Below are positions 17,132 to 25,135 of a stretch of DNA of 64,000 nucleotides, piece after piece (within the stretch, counting starts at the first letter, position 1; the number at the start of each line of letters is the position of its first letter). A program made the translations under genes and the position numbers. The notes under the pieces are model-generated. The model saw only the letters and a program-made list of their open reading frames with translations, was not told where the DNA came from and did no database searches. Source of the DNA: Pseudomonas sp. GD03944 (GTDB taxonomy: Bacteria > Pseudomonadota > Gammaproteobacteria > Pseudomonadales > Pseudomonadaceae); assembly GCF_029839275.1 (NCBI RefSeq), contig NZ_JAOCAH010000014.1, positions 1 through 64,000 on the forward strand, read 5' to 3'.

Positions 17132-17164
17132 AATCCCCGTGCGCTGCACGGGGATTTCCCCTTT
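17132..17164 (+). terminator. Rho-independent terminator after the receptor gene
   Basis: An 11-base perfect stem, AATCCCCGTGC (17132-17142) with GCACGGGGATT (17146-17156), has a 3-base loop and is followed by TTCCCCTTT. It lies between convergent genes. Confidence 0.75.
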
Positions 17165-17167
17165 GCC

Positions 17168-17575
17168 TCAAGTGCCCGACCGGGGCACCTTTTCCAGCCG
17201 GTGGATCGTCTCTATCAGGCAGTACTCCGGAAAACCACTGCCGTCCGTGGACACGACCCGGTCCAGGCGCGTCAGCACCCCCACCGTCGTGCTGAATCCT
17301 AGGGTATTGCTGAAGCTCAGGTTGCGGCAGGGTCGCGAGAAGGTCAGCAGGTAGGAACGACCCGGGCCATGCCCTACCACGATGTGCTGCTTGTCCAGGT
17401 ACTGCCAGCCGTCGATATCGAAGCGCTGCACGGACTCCACCGCCTCCGCCTGGCGATAGCCAAGCCGGGACAGGTGCTCGTCCAGTGGCAGGCCTTCATC
17501 CCGCGCAGGGGAATGCCCGCAGGCACTGAGCACTGTGGCCAGGCACAGCGCGCTGCCATATCTCGCCCAGGTCAT
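17168..17575 (-). CDS. Small putative lipoprotein (DUF6491-like), function unknown
   Basis: 135 residues from the ATG at 17575, which follows a GAGGG site. The N-terminus has a lipoprotein signal with lipobox LSAC (Cys19). The mature part is a small domain with two further cysteines (RPCRNL and EYCLIE) that could form a disulphide, and ends in a conserved-looking 'SFSNTLGFSTTVGVLTRLDRVV' type stretch, reminiscent of DUF6491 family lipoproteins. Convergent with the receptor gene and probably monocistronic. Function unknown. Confidence 0.75.
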   Translation of the reverse strand: MTWARYGSALCLATVLSACGHSPARDEGLPLDEHLSRLGYRQAEAVESVQRFDIDGWQYLDKQHIVVGHGPGRSYLLTFSRPCRNLSFSNTLGFSTTVGVLTRLDRVVSTDGSGFPEYCLIETIHRLEKVPRSGT

Positions 17576-17751
17576 GAATAAGCCCTCGCCGATGGTTATC
17601 TCGCCGCTGAGCATGGCGTCCGCCCCGAATGTAACCAAAGGTGCACGATGGCCTGCTTGTCGACCGTGTTTGTTATGGTACGCACCCCGTCGAGACCGGC
17701 CCCGACCGTCCACTCTCGGCGGCAGCTGTCATGAAGCAAGCGAGGATCGCC

Positions 17752-18996
17752 ATGAAAGAACAGTACATCGCCACGGTGGAGTGGCTGGAAAACTACCCTG
17801 AGCTGCACACGCTGATCAGCCTCAGCCTGCTGATACTGGGGGCCTGGCTCGCCAACTGGATCGTCAAGCGCATCCTGGTGCGCGGCATCTACCGGGCATT
17901 GAAATCGACCAGCGTCGGCCAGGACAAGATCCTCTCCGACTCCCACGTGGTCGCCCGCCTGGCCAATATCGTCCCGGCGCTGATCCTGGCCAGCGGCATC
18001 AAGGTGGTGCCGCACCTGCCGGCCGCCGTGGTCACCGTGGTGGAAAACGTCTGCAGCGCCTTCATCATCCTCACCATTGCCCTGGCCATTGGCGGCGTGC
18101 TGAACCTGATCAACGCCCTGTACCAGCGCCGCCCGAACGCGCACCTGAAGCCGATCAAGGGCTACATCCAGGTCGTGACCATCGTCATCTACGCGATCGC
18201 CGCCATTCTCATGGTCGCCGCCCTGATCGACCGCTCGCCGCTGATCCTGCTCTCCGGCCTGGGCGCCATGGCCGCGGTACTGATGCTGATCTTCCAGGAC
18301 ACCCTGCTATCGCTGGTGGCCAGCGTCCAGATTTCCTCCAGCGACATCATCCGCGTCGGTGACTGGATCGAGATGCCGCAGCTCAATGCCGACGGCGACG
18401 TGATCGACATCGCCCTGCACACGGTCAAGGTGCAGAACTGGGACAAGACCATCACCACCATCCCGACCAAACGCTTCATCAGCGACCCTTTCAAGAACTG
18501 GCGCGGCATGCAGGAGTCAGGCGGCCGTCGGATCAAGCGCAGCCTGTACCTGGACCAGACCAGTGTGCGCTTCCTCAGCCCGGACGAAATCGCCCACCTG
18601 CAGCGCTTCCTGCTGCTCGGCCAGTACCTGAGCAACAAACAGAGCGAATTGCTGAGCTGGAACGCCGAGCTGGCGGAGGCGGCCCAGGAGCCGGCCAACA
18701 CCCGCCGAGTGACCAATATCGGAACCTTCCGGGCGTACGTGGAGCACTACTTGCGCCAGCATCCGGGGATCAACCAGAACATGACGCAGATCGTACGCCA
18801 GCTGCAGCCCACCGCTGATGGCCTGCCCATGGAGCTCTACTGCTTCACCAACACCGTGGCCTGGGTGCCTTATGAAGGCTATCAATCGGACATTTTCGAC
18901 CACTTGCTGGCGATCCTTCCGGAATTCGGCCTGCGCGTGTTCCAGCACCCGAGCGGCGCCGACATGCGCGAGCTGAAAAACACGACCAGCGCCTGA
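17752..18996 (+). CDS. YbdG-type mechanosensitive ion channel (MscS superfamily)
   Basis: 414 residues, matching E. coli YbdG (415). About five hydrophobic segments come first (~22-42, ~68-90, ~95-115, ~140-162, ~168-185). The pore-lining MscS helix and beta domain follow (LGAMAAVLMLIFQDTLLSLVA, DWIEMPQLNADGDVID), with the YbdG-specific 'KNWRGMQESGGRRIKRSL' stretch and a large C-terminal cytoplasmic domain. Likely releases solutes during hypo-osmotic shock. The ATG at 17752 follows a GAGGA site; an upstream GTG at 17641 lacks one. Monocistronic. Confidence 0.9.
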   Translation: MKEQYIATVEWLENYPELHTLISLSLLILGAWLANWIVKRILVRGIYRALKSTSVGQDKILSDSHVVARLANIVPALILASGIKVVPHLPAAVVTVVENVCSAFIILTIALAIGGVLNLINALYQRRPNAHLKPIKGYIQVVTIVIYAIAAILMVAALIDRSPLILLSGLGAMAAVLMLIFQDTLLSLVASVQISSSDIIRVGDWIEMPQLNADGDVIDIALHTVKVQNWDKTITTIPTKRFISDPFKNWRGMQESGGRRIKRSLYLDQTSVRFLSPDEIAHLQRFLLLGQYLSNKQSELLSWNAELAEAAQEPANTRRVTNIGTFRAYVEHYLRQHPGINQNMTQIVRQLQPTADGLPMELYCFTNTVAWVPYEGYQSDIFDHLLAILPEFGLRVFQHPSGADMRELKNTTSA

Positions 18997-19006
18997 CCTG
19001 TCGCCA

Positions 19007-19037
19007 CCGCCTGGGCGCCTGCCATGCGCCCAGGCGG
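19007..19037 (+). terminator. GC-rich stem-loop downstream of the channel gene
   Basis: A perfect 12-base stem, CCGCCTGGGCGC (19007-19018) and GCGCCCAGGCGG (19026-19037), has a 7-base loop but no T-run. It could be a terminator helped by other factors or an mRNA-stabilising hairpin. Confidence 0.5.
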
Positions 19038-19171
19038 CATCTCCCGCAATATCCAGCAAGCCTGAACGCTAGCAGCGCTATAAAATTGCCACATATCGGC
19101 AATCACGCGTTTAATCACCAATTTCAAGACAATGCTTGCCAGCTTTAGCCTCCATGGTTAGGGTTGACCCC

Positions 19172-19249
19172 ATGAACGCTACACATACCCTCATTCTGCT
19201 GCGGCAACACGCCAATCTCTGCCTGGTCGCTCAACGACTGCGTAGCTGA
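19172..19249 (+). CDS. Leucine-rich leader peptide upstream of leuA (putative attenuator)
   Basis: A 25-codon ORF, MNATHTLILLRQHANLCLVA plus QRLRS, ending in TGA 67 bases before leuA. Six of the 25 codons are leucine (CTC or CTG), including an adjacent pair. Position, size and amino-acid bias fit a leader peptide that senses leucyl-tRNA for regulation of leucine synthesis. Only a weak ribosome site (TAGGGTT) precedes it, and I do not see a canonical terminator with a T-run between it and leuA, so the mechanism would have to be atypical, perhaps translational or Rho-dependent. Too short for standard gene finders. Confidence 0.55.
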   Translation: MNATHTLILLRQHANLCLVAQRLRS

Positions 19250-19316
19250 CGCGCCCCTCCGTCATTGCCGATTCAGCCTGGCCCATCCGCGGCCGCCGCC
19301 CCATCAAGGATTTACC

Positions 19317-20987
19317 ATGAGCATGCTCAAAGACCCGTCGAAAAAGTACCGTCCGTTCACCCAGATCCAGATTCCGGATCGCACCTGGCCCGACCAGGTC
19401 ATCGACAAGGCACCGATCTGGCTGTCCACCGACCTGCGTGACGGCAACCAGTCGCTGATCGAGCCTATGGATGCCGAGAAGAAGATGCGCTTCTTCAAAT
19501 GCCTGGTTCAGGTTGGCCTGAAGGAAATCGAAGTGGGCTTCCCGTCCGCCTCGCAGACCGATTTCGACTTCGTCCGCGAGCTGATCGAGGGCGGCCACAT
19601 TCCTGACGACGTCACCATCCAGGTCCTGACCCAGGCCCGTGACGACCTCATCGAGCGCACCTTCGAATCCCTCAAGGGCGCCAAGAAGGCCATCGTCCAC
19701 TACTACAACGCCTGCGCCCCGAGCTTCCGCAAGATCGTCTTCAACCAGGACAAGGCCGGCGTCAAAGCCATCGCCGTGGCTGCCGGCACCACCATCAAGC
19801 GCCTGGCCGACGCCGCGCCGGAAACCCAGTGGGGCTTCGAGTATTCGCCGGAAGTGTTCAGCAGCACTGAAATCGACTTCGCCGTCGAGGTGTGCAACGC
19901 CGTGATCGACGTGTTCCAGCCGACCCCGGCGAACCCGCTGATCCTCAACCTGCCGGCGACCATCGAGTGCGCCACGCCGAACAACTACGCCGACCAGATC
20001 GAGTGGTTCGGCCGTCACGTCGACAAGCGCGACAGCGTGCTGATCAGCGTGCACACCCATAACGACCGTGGCACCGGCGTCGCCGCCTCCGAACTGGCCG
20101 TGATGGCGGGTGCGGATCGCGTCGAGGGCTGCCTGTTCGGCAACGGCGAGCGCACCGGCAACGTCTGCCTGGTGACCCTGGCCCTGAACCTCTACACCCA
20201 GGGCGTCGACCCGGAACTGGACTTCTCCGACATCGACGCCGTGCGCAAGGTGGTCGAGGACTGCAACCAGATCCCCGTACACCCGCGCCATCCGTACGTG
20301 GGCGACCTGGTCCACACCGCTTTCTCCGGCTCGCACCAGGACGCCATCCGCAAGGGCTTCGCCCAGCAGAAGGCAGACGCCCTCTGGGAAGTGCCGTACC
20401 TGCCGATCGACCCGGCCGATATCGGTCGCGACTACGAGGCCGTGATCCGCGTCAACAGCCAGTCCGGCAAGGGCGGCATCACCTTCCTGCTGGAGCAGGA
20501 ATACGGTATCGCCCTGCCCCGCCGCATGCAGATCGAGTTCAGCCAAGTGGTGCAGAAGGAAACCGACCGCCTCGGCCTGGAAATGACCGCCTCGCAGATC
20601 TACAAGCTGCTCGACAGCGAGTACCTGCAGGCGACCGCACCCTATGCCCTCAAAAGCCATCGCCTGCAGGAAGAAAACGGTACCAGCGCGGTCGATGTAG
20701 AAGTCATCGAGAACGGTGAGGCGCAGCACTGGCGCGGCATCGGCAAAGGTCCGCTGGAAGCCCTGGTCGCCGGCCTGCCGGTCTCGGTAGAGATCATGGA
20801 CTATTCCGAACATGCCATCGGTGCCGGCACCAACGCCAAGGCCGCGGCCTACATCGAGCTGCGCGTCAACGGCGGCCGTGCTCTGCATGGTGTGGGGATC
20901 GACGAGAACCTGACCACCGCCAGCTTCCGTGCCCTGTTCAGCGCCCTGAACCGCGCCCTCAGCGAGGCCGATGCTCAGGCCGCCTGA
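19317..20987 (+). CDS. leuA: 2-isopropylmalate synthase (LeuA type 2)
   Basis: Condenses acetyl-CoA with 2-oxoisovalerate, the first committed step of leucine synthesis. At 556 residues it belongs to the longer LeuA2 form that starts 'MLKDPSKKYRPF' style. The HMGL-like barrel carries the metal and catalytic motifs STDLRDGNQSL near residue 45 and HTHNDRGT in the middle. The C-terminal LeuA regulatory dimer domain (~435-556; GPLEALVAGL, YIELRVNGGRALHGVGID) binds leucine for feedback inhibition. An AAGGAT site lies before the ATG. Transcribed alone; leuCDB are not in the window. Confidence 0.97.
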   Translation: MSMLKDPSKKYRPFTQIQIPDRTWPDQVIDKAPIWLSTDLRDGNQSLIEPMDAEKKMRFFKCLVQVGLKEIEVGFPSASQTDFDFVRELIEGGHIPDDVTIQVLTQARDDLIERTFESLKGAKKAIVHYYNACAPSFRKIVFNQDKAGVKAIAVAAGTTIKRLADAAPETQWGFEYSPEVFSSTEIDFAVEVCNAVIDVFQPTPANPLILNLPATIECATPNNYADQIEWFGRHVDKRDSVLISVHTHNDRGTGVAASELAVMAGADRVEGCLFGNGERTGNVCLVTLALNLYTQGVDPELDFSDIDAVRKVVEDCNQIPVHPRHPYVGDLVHTAFSGSHQDAIRKGFAQQKADALWEVPYLPIDPADIGRDYEAVIRVNSQSGKGGITFLLEQEYGIALPRRMQIEFSQVVQKETDRLGLEMTASQIYKLLDSEYLQATAPYALKSHRLQEENGTSAVDVEVIENGEAQHWRGIGKGPLEALVAGLPVSVEIMDYSEHAIGAGTNAKAAAYIELRVNGGRALHGVGIDENLTTASFRALFSALNRALSEADAQAA

Positions 20988-21002
20988 GCGTCGTGAGCTG
21001 TG

Positions 21003-21028
21003 AAAAACCCGCCGATTGGCGGGTTTTT
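21003..21028. terminator. Bidirectional terminator between leuA and the HxlR gene
   Basis: AAAAACCCGCC (21003-21013), loop GATT and GGCGGGTTTTT (21018-21028) form an 11-base stem with T and A tracts on either side. It can serve leuA and the convergent hxlR-type gene. Confidence 0.9.
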
Positions 21029-21074
21029 CATGGGTGATCCATAGGAATCGACGGGCTTCAGGCCGAACAACCGA

Positions 21075-21440
21075 TCAGCACTGTTGCTGCCAGTGGCTGC
21101 GCCCCCAGACACACATGGCATCCAGCACCGGCTTCAGGGTCGCACCGTGCTCGGTGATGCTGTACTCCACCCGCGGCGGCACTTCGGCGAACACCTTGCG
21201 ATGGACCACACCCGCGCGCTCCAGCTCTCGGAGCTGCTGGGTCAGCATTTTCTCGGTGATGTCCGGCACCAGACGCCTGAGCTCGGAGAAACGCAGCGGG
21301 CCATCCATCAGGTGATAAGCCAACAGCGACTTCCACTTGCCGCCAATCACCGCCAGGGTGACTTCGACCGGCGTGTTGTAGACCTTGCTGCCATCGACCA
21401 GACGCTGCTCGTCGTTGGCCGGGACTGTCAGTTCACTCAT
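21075..21440 (-). CDS. HxlR family winged-helix transcriptional regulator
   Basis: 121 residues with the compact HxlR fold: 'YNTPVEVTLAVIGGKWKSLLAYHLMDGPLRFSELRRLVPDITEKMLTQQLRELERAGVV' in character (residues ~20-80) and the wing 'PPRVEYSITEHG'. Many HxlR members sense aldehydes or other electrophiles through a cysteine. Here the cysteines are near the C-terminus (CVWGRS and the terminal Cys), not at the N-terminus as in YodB/HypR. It is on the same strand as the upstream omega-amidase gene with a 70-base gap that contains a repeated sequence resembling an operator. The target is not evident. Confidence 0.9.
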   Translation of the reverse strand: MSELTVPANDEQRLVDGSKVYNTPVEVTLAVIGGKWKSLLAYHLMDGPLRFSELRRLVPDITEKMLTQQLRELERAGVVHRKVFAEVPPRVEYSITEHGATLKPVLDAMCVWGRSHWQQQC

Positions 21441-21465
21441 AGGGGTTACTCAGGGGTAAGTGACC
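21441..21465 (-). promoter_or_regulatory. Putative operator just upstream of the HxlR gene
   Basis: Arms GGTTACT (21444-21450) and AGTGACC (21459-21465) form an inverted repeat with one mismatch around an 8-base spacer. AGGGGTTACT/AGGGGTAAGT also form a direct repeat with an 11-base period. The position directly before the ATG suggests autoregulation. Confidence 0.4.
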
Positions 21466-21510
21466 CTCGATATCGTACGTACGGGTCCGCTGGATTGCCA
21501 GTCATCGACG

Positions 21511-22302
21511 TCAGGTCAGGTCGAAACCATCCGCATCCCTGTAAGCGGGAAAGCGTTCACGGTAGGCGGCCAGCTCCGCCGCCTTGAGCGTCGCACGGAA
21601 TACGCCGTCCTCGGCACCAGCGTGCAGCAACGGCTCGCCCTGGAAATCCAGCACCTGGGAATCACCGCTGTAAGCATGCCCCTTGCCGTCCTGCCCCACG
21701 CGGTTCACCGCCGCGACGTAGCACAGGTTCTCGATGGCCCGGGCCGGCAACAGGCGCTGCCAATGCAGGCGGCGTGCGGCCGGCCAGTTGGCGGTGTAGA
21801 GCAGCAGGTCGGTGTTCAGCGCATCGCGGCTCCAGACCGGAAAGCGCAGGTCGTAGCAGATCAGCGGACGCACCTGCCACCCGTTCAACTCGAGCAGCAC
21901 CTGCTCCTCCCCCGCCGCGTAGTGCTTGTGTTCACCGGCCATGCGGAACAGGTGGCGCTTGTCGTAATGCGCCAGGCTGCCGTCCGGCCGCGCCCACAGC
22001 AGGCGGTTGCGGTACGAGCCGTCCGCCGCCCGGATGATCAGGCTGCCGGTGATCACCGCCTGCAGGCGTGCGGCCTGAGCCTGCAGCCAGTGCACGCTGG
22101 GGCCGTCTTCCGGCTCGGCCAGTTCGGCGGAATCCATGGAGAAGCCGGTGCTGAACATCTCGGGCAACACGATCAGATCAGCACCCCGGGCCTGCTCCAG
22201 CAAGGCGGCGAAGTGTGCCTGGTTGGCCTGCGGATCGTGCCAGGCCAGCGTGGTCTGGATCAGCGCCAGTTCGAGGTCGGGCAAAGCGGTCAGATCGCGC
22301 AT
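21511..22302 (-). CDS. Omega-amidase YafV-type (nitrilase superfamily)
   Basis: 263 residues of carbon-nitrogen hydrolase. The catalytic triad is intact: Glu48 in LPEMF, Lys115 in YDKRHLF and Cys149 in ICYDLRFP. The 'LPEMFSTGFSMD' stretch is characteristic of YafV/NIT2-like omega-amidases that hydrolyse 2-oxoglutaramate or 2-oxosuccinamate to the 2-oxoacid and ammonia. It overlaps the 3' end of the upstream aminotransferase gene by 13 bases. That partner produces exactly such alpha-keto amides when glutamine is the amino donor, so the two form a salvage pair. Confidence 0.92.
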   Translation of the reverse strand: MRDLTALPDLELALIQTTLAWHDPQANQAHFAALLEQARGADLIVLPEMFSTGFSMDSAELAEPEDGPSVHWLQAQAARLQAVITGSLIIRAADGSYRNRLLWARPDGSLAHYDKRHLFRMAGEHKHYAAGEEQVLLELNGWQVRPLICYDLRFPVWSRDALNTDLLLYTANWPAARRLHWQRLLPARAIENLCYVAAVNRVGQDGKGHAYSGDSQVLDFQGEPLLHAGAEDGVFRATLKAAELAAYRERFPAYRDADGFDLT

Positions 22303-23438
22303 AGTTTCTCCGCCGCCTGACGCAGGGTCTCCTCGCGCTTGGCGAAGCAGAAGCGCACCAGGCGCAGGTCCTTGGGCGCCTGCTGGTAGAACACCGACAC
22401 CGGGATGGTGGCCACGCCATGCTCACGGGTCAGCCACTCCGACATCGCCACATCATCCAGGTCGTCGCGGATGGCCGAATAGTCGGCCAGCTGGAAGTAG
22501 GTACCGGCCGCCCGGGTGAAGCGGAAACGCGATTCCGCCAGCAGGTCGCAGAACAGGTCGCGCTTGGCCTGGTAGAAACCGGGAAGCTCGTGCACATACT
22601 CGGGGTGCTCGGCCATGTAGTCGGCCAGGGCCCATTGCAGCGGGGTCACGCCGCAGAAGCTGACGTACTGGTGCACCTTGCGCATTTCCGCGGTCAGCGC
22701 CGGCGGCGCGACCACGTAGCCGGTTTTCCAGCCCGTGACGTGATAAGTCTTGCCGAAGGAGCTGACCACGAACGCCTGTTGGTACAGCTCGTCATGGGCC
22801 AGGATGCTGGCGTGCTGCACACCGTCGAAGACCAGGTGCTCGTACACCTCGTCGCTGATCAGGTAGATGCCGCGCCCACGAATCAGCGCGGCCAGTTGAT
22901 CCAGCTCGGCGCGGGAAATCAGTGCGCCACTCGGGTTGTGCGGGCTGTTGAGAATGATCAGACGAGTCTTCGCGGTGAGCGCATCGCTCAGACGTTGCCA
23001 ATCGATGGAGAAATCCGGCAGAGCCAGCGGCACATGCACGCAGCGCCCACCGGCCAGCTCCACCGAGGGCTCGTAGCTGTCGTAGCAGGGATCGAAGACG
23101 ATGACTTCATCGCCCGGGTGGATCAGCGTCTGGACCGCGCAGAAAATCCCTTGGGTCGCGCCGGGTACGATGGTGACTTCACTGTCCGGGCTGACGGTCC
23201 GCCCGTAGCTTCGGGCGATCTTCGCGGCGACCTGCTCGCGCAGCGCCGGCAGACCGGTCATCGGGGCGTACTGGTTATGCCCGGCACTGATGTGCCGGCC
23301 GACGGCATCACGCAGGGCCTGGGGGCCGTCGAAGTCCGGGAACCCCTGGGACAGGTTGAGCGCGCCAGTTTCCACGGCGAGCTGGGACATGCGGGTAAAG
23401 ATCGTAGTGCCGACGTTCGGGAGTTTGCTCTGGATCAT
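22290..23438 (-). CDS. PLP-dependent aminotransferase, YbdL (methionine/glutamine transaminase K) type
   Basis: 382 residues of class I/II fold-type I aminotransferase. Lys230 in SFGKTYHVTGWK is the Schiff-base lysine; NSPHNPSG and SDEVYEHL bind the cofactor. The start MIQSKLPNVGTTIFTRMS and the GFPDFDGP stretch are typical of YbdL, which transaminates methionine and aromatic amino acids with keto acids. I chose the ATG at 23438 over a GTG one codon earlier. Overlap with the omega-amidase gene indicates co-translation; together they would regenerate methionine from its keto acid and make the step irreversible by hydrolysing the keto-amide. Confidence 0.93.
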   Translation of the reverse strand: MIQSKLPNVGTTIFTRMSQLAVETGALNLSQGFPDFDGPQALRDAVGRHISAGHNQYAPMTGLPALREQVAAKIARSYGRTVSPDSEVTIVPGATQGIFCAVQTLIHPGDEVIVFDPCYDSYEPSVELAGGRCVHVPLALPDFSIDWQRLSDALTAKTRLIILNSPHNPSGALISRAELDQLAALIRGRGIYLISDEVYEHLVFDGVQHASILAHDELYQQAFVVSSFGKTYHVTGWKTGYVVAPPALTAEMRKVHQYVSFCGVTPLQWALADYMAEHPEYVHELPGFYQAKRDLFCDLLAESRFRFTRAAGTYFQLADYSAIRDDLDDVAMSEWLTREHGVATIPVSVFYQQAPKDLRLVRFCFAKREETLRQAAEKLCAI

Positions 23439-23448
23439 CACTGTATTC

Positions 23449-23504
23449 CGTAGGGCGGGTACAACCCGCCAGATACCGGGTCAGCGGGCCACGCCCGCCC
23501 TACG
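23449..23504. repeat. REP doublet (REPIN-like inverted repeat)
   Basis: Two palindromic units face each other. The left one is GTAGGGCGGGTACAACCCGCC with its own GGCGGGT/ACCCGCC stem; the right one has GCGGGC/GCCCGC and ends CGCCCGCCCTACG. The outer arms CGTAGGGCGGG and CCCGCCCTACG are complementary over at least 11 bases. Size and layout match the extragenic palindromes that are scattered in Pseudomonas genomes and mobilised by RAYT transposases. It fills most of the gap between der and the aminotransferase. Confidence 0.8.
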
Positions 23505-23533
23505 CAACTGCACGCCTGTCGCGGCCCTCGCCG

Positions 23534-25009
23534 CTACTTGCGCTTGTCCTTGCGCTTCTTCTCGGCCTTCTTGTGGTGGCTCATCAGGCGGCGTTTCTTG
23601 TTCACCTGACGGTCGGTGAGGGTGTTCTTCTTGTCTTCATAGGGGTTCTCGCCCCCCTTGTACTCGATGCGGATCGGCGTACCGACCAACTTGAGCACGC
23701 GGCGGTAGGTGTTTTCCAGGTAGCGCGAATACGCCCGTGGAACGGCATCGACCTGGTTGCCGTGGATCACGATCAGCGGCGGGTTGGCGCCACCCAGGTG
23801 GGCGTAGCGCAGCTTGATGCGACGGCCGTTGACCAGCGGCGGCTGGTGCTCCTGCACCGCGTCCTCGAGGATCTGTGTCAGGCGGCTGGTCGGCCAGCGG
23901 GTGATCGCCGACTTGAAGGAGGCCTGCACCGACTTGTACAGATGCCCCACGCCCGTGCCATGCAACGCCGAGATGAAGTGGATATCGGCGAAGTCGACGA
24001 AGAACAGCCGGCGTTGCAGCTCGGTCTTCACGTAGTCGCGCTCGCTCGGCTCCATGCCGTCCCACTTGTTCAGCGCGATCACCAGGGCGCGGCCGCTCTC
24101 CAGGACGAACCCGAGCAGGTTGAGGTCGTGGTCGACCACCCCTTCCCGGGCATCCATGACGAACACCACGACGTTCGAGTCCTGGATCGCCTGGAGGGTT
24201 TTCACCACGGAGAACTTTTCCACGGCCTCGAAGATCTTGCCGCGGCGGCGCACACCGGCGGTGTCGATCAGGGTGTACTTCTCGTCGTCACGCTCGAACG
24301 GGATGTAGATGCTGTCGCGGGTGGTGCCCGCCTGGTCATAGACGATGACCCGGTCTTCACCCAGCATGCGGTTGACCAGGGTCGACTTGCCCACGTTGGG
24401 GCGGCCGATGATCGCCAGCTTGATGCCGTCCTTTTCGCTCGGCCCGGGGATGCGCTTGGCCTCCTCGCCTTCGGCGACCTCTTCGCTCTCCTCGCCCTCT
24501 TCCAGCTCACCGGCGTCCTTGGGGAAATCGCCCAGCACGGCTTCGAGCATCTGGGTGATGCCGCGGCCGTGGGCACCGGCGATCGGCAATGCCTCGCCCA
24601 TGCCCAGGGGGCTGAATTCAGCGCGGGCCAGATCGGGATCCAGATTGTCGACCTTGTTGACGATCAGGAAGCTGCGCTTGTTGCGCTTGCGCAGGTGCTC
24701 GCCAATCATCTGGTCCGAAGCCGACAGGCCGGCCCGGGCGTCCACCAGGAACAGCACGGCATCGGCCTCTTCGATCGCCTGCAGCGACTGCTCGGCCATC
24801 TTCGCATCGATGCCTTCTTCATCACCGGAGATCCCGCCGGTATCGATGACGATATAGGTGCGCCCTTGCCACTTGGCCTCGCCGTACTGGCGATCACGGG
24901 TGAGGCCCGAGAGGTCGCCGACGATGGCGTCGCGGGTCCTGGTCAAGCGGTTGAACAGGGTGGATTTGCCGACGTTGGGACGGCCCACCAGGGCAATTAC
25001 GGGAACCAT
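23534..25009 (-). CDS. der: Ribosome biogenesis GTPase Der (EngA)
   Basis: Essential double GTPase that assists 50S subunit maturation. 491 residues. G domain 1 starts at residue 1 (GRPNVGKST, DTGG, NKVD), G domain 2 at about 195 (GRPNVGKSTLVN, DTAGVRRRGK, NKWD), and the KH-like domain covers ~375-460. Between the G domains sits a strongly acidic linker (ELEEGEESEEVAEGEEAK), longer than in E. coli. The C-terminus is a lysine/arginine-rich tail (KKAEKKRKDKRK). The ATG at 25009 (MVPVIALVG) has a GGAGAG site. Confidence 0.97.
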   Translation of the reverse strand: MVPVIALVGRPNVGKSTLFNRLTRTRDAIVGDLSGLTRDRQYGEAKWQGRTYIVIDTGGISGDEEGIDAKMAEQSLQAIEEADAVLFLVDARAGLSASDQMIGEHLRKRNKRSFLIVNKVDNLDPDLARAEFSPLGMGEALPIAGAHGRGITQMLEAVLGDFPKDAGELEEGEESEEVAEGEEAKRIPGPSEKDGIKLAIIGRPNVGKSTLVNRMLGEDRVIVYDQAGTTRDSIYIPFERDDEKYTLIDTAGVRRRGKIFEAVEKFSVVKTLQAIQDSNVVVFVMDAREGVVDHDLNLLGFVLESGRALVIALNKWDGMEPSERDYVKTELQRRLFFVDFADIHFISALHGTGVGHLYKSVQASFKSAITRWPTSRLTQILEDAVQEHQPPLVNGRRIKLRYAHLGGANPPLIVIHGNQVDAVPRAYSRYLENTYRRVLKLVGTPIRIEYKGGENPYEDKKNTLTDRQVNKKRRLMSHHKKAEKKRKDKRK

Positions 25010-25034
25010 CAGGCTCTCCACTTCGTTAATTCAG

Positions 25035-25066
25035 AAAATACAAAGGCCGCTGCAGGGGCAGCGGCC
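25035..25066 (-). terminator. Hairpin between bamB and der
   Basis: A perfect 9-base stem, GGCCGCTGC (25045-25053) with GCAGCGGCC (25058-25066), lies after the bamB stop. Read on the minus strand it is followed by TTTGTATTTT, so it can terminate or attenuate the upstream transcript before der. Confidence 0.65.
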
Positions 25067-25135
25067 GGAATTCACAGCACGAACCGGGCGACTGCACAGC
25101 CTCGCTGTGCAGCATAGCCAAGCGCGTCAGCGGCG

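Larger units (their letters stand above)
18997..19316 (+). other. 320-base intergenic stretch between the channel gene and leuA
   Basis: Contains the stem-loop at 19007-19037, an AT-rich block from 19078 with TATAAAAT and a possible weak promoter (TTGCCA at 19086-19091, 18 bases, TTTAAT at 19110-19115), and the leader ORF at 19172-19249. It looks like a long leuA leader region. Confidence 0.6.

Noticed and set aside
19191..20888. 565-codon minus-strand frame opposite leuA
   Set aside because: Antisense shadow; composition biased and no ribosome site.
24400..24520. Frameshift or insertion inside der (acidic run between the two G domains)
   Set aside because: The frame is intact and both G domains are complete; a Glu-rich linker of variable length is normal for this family.
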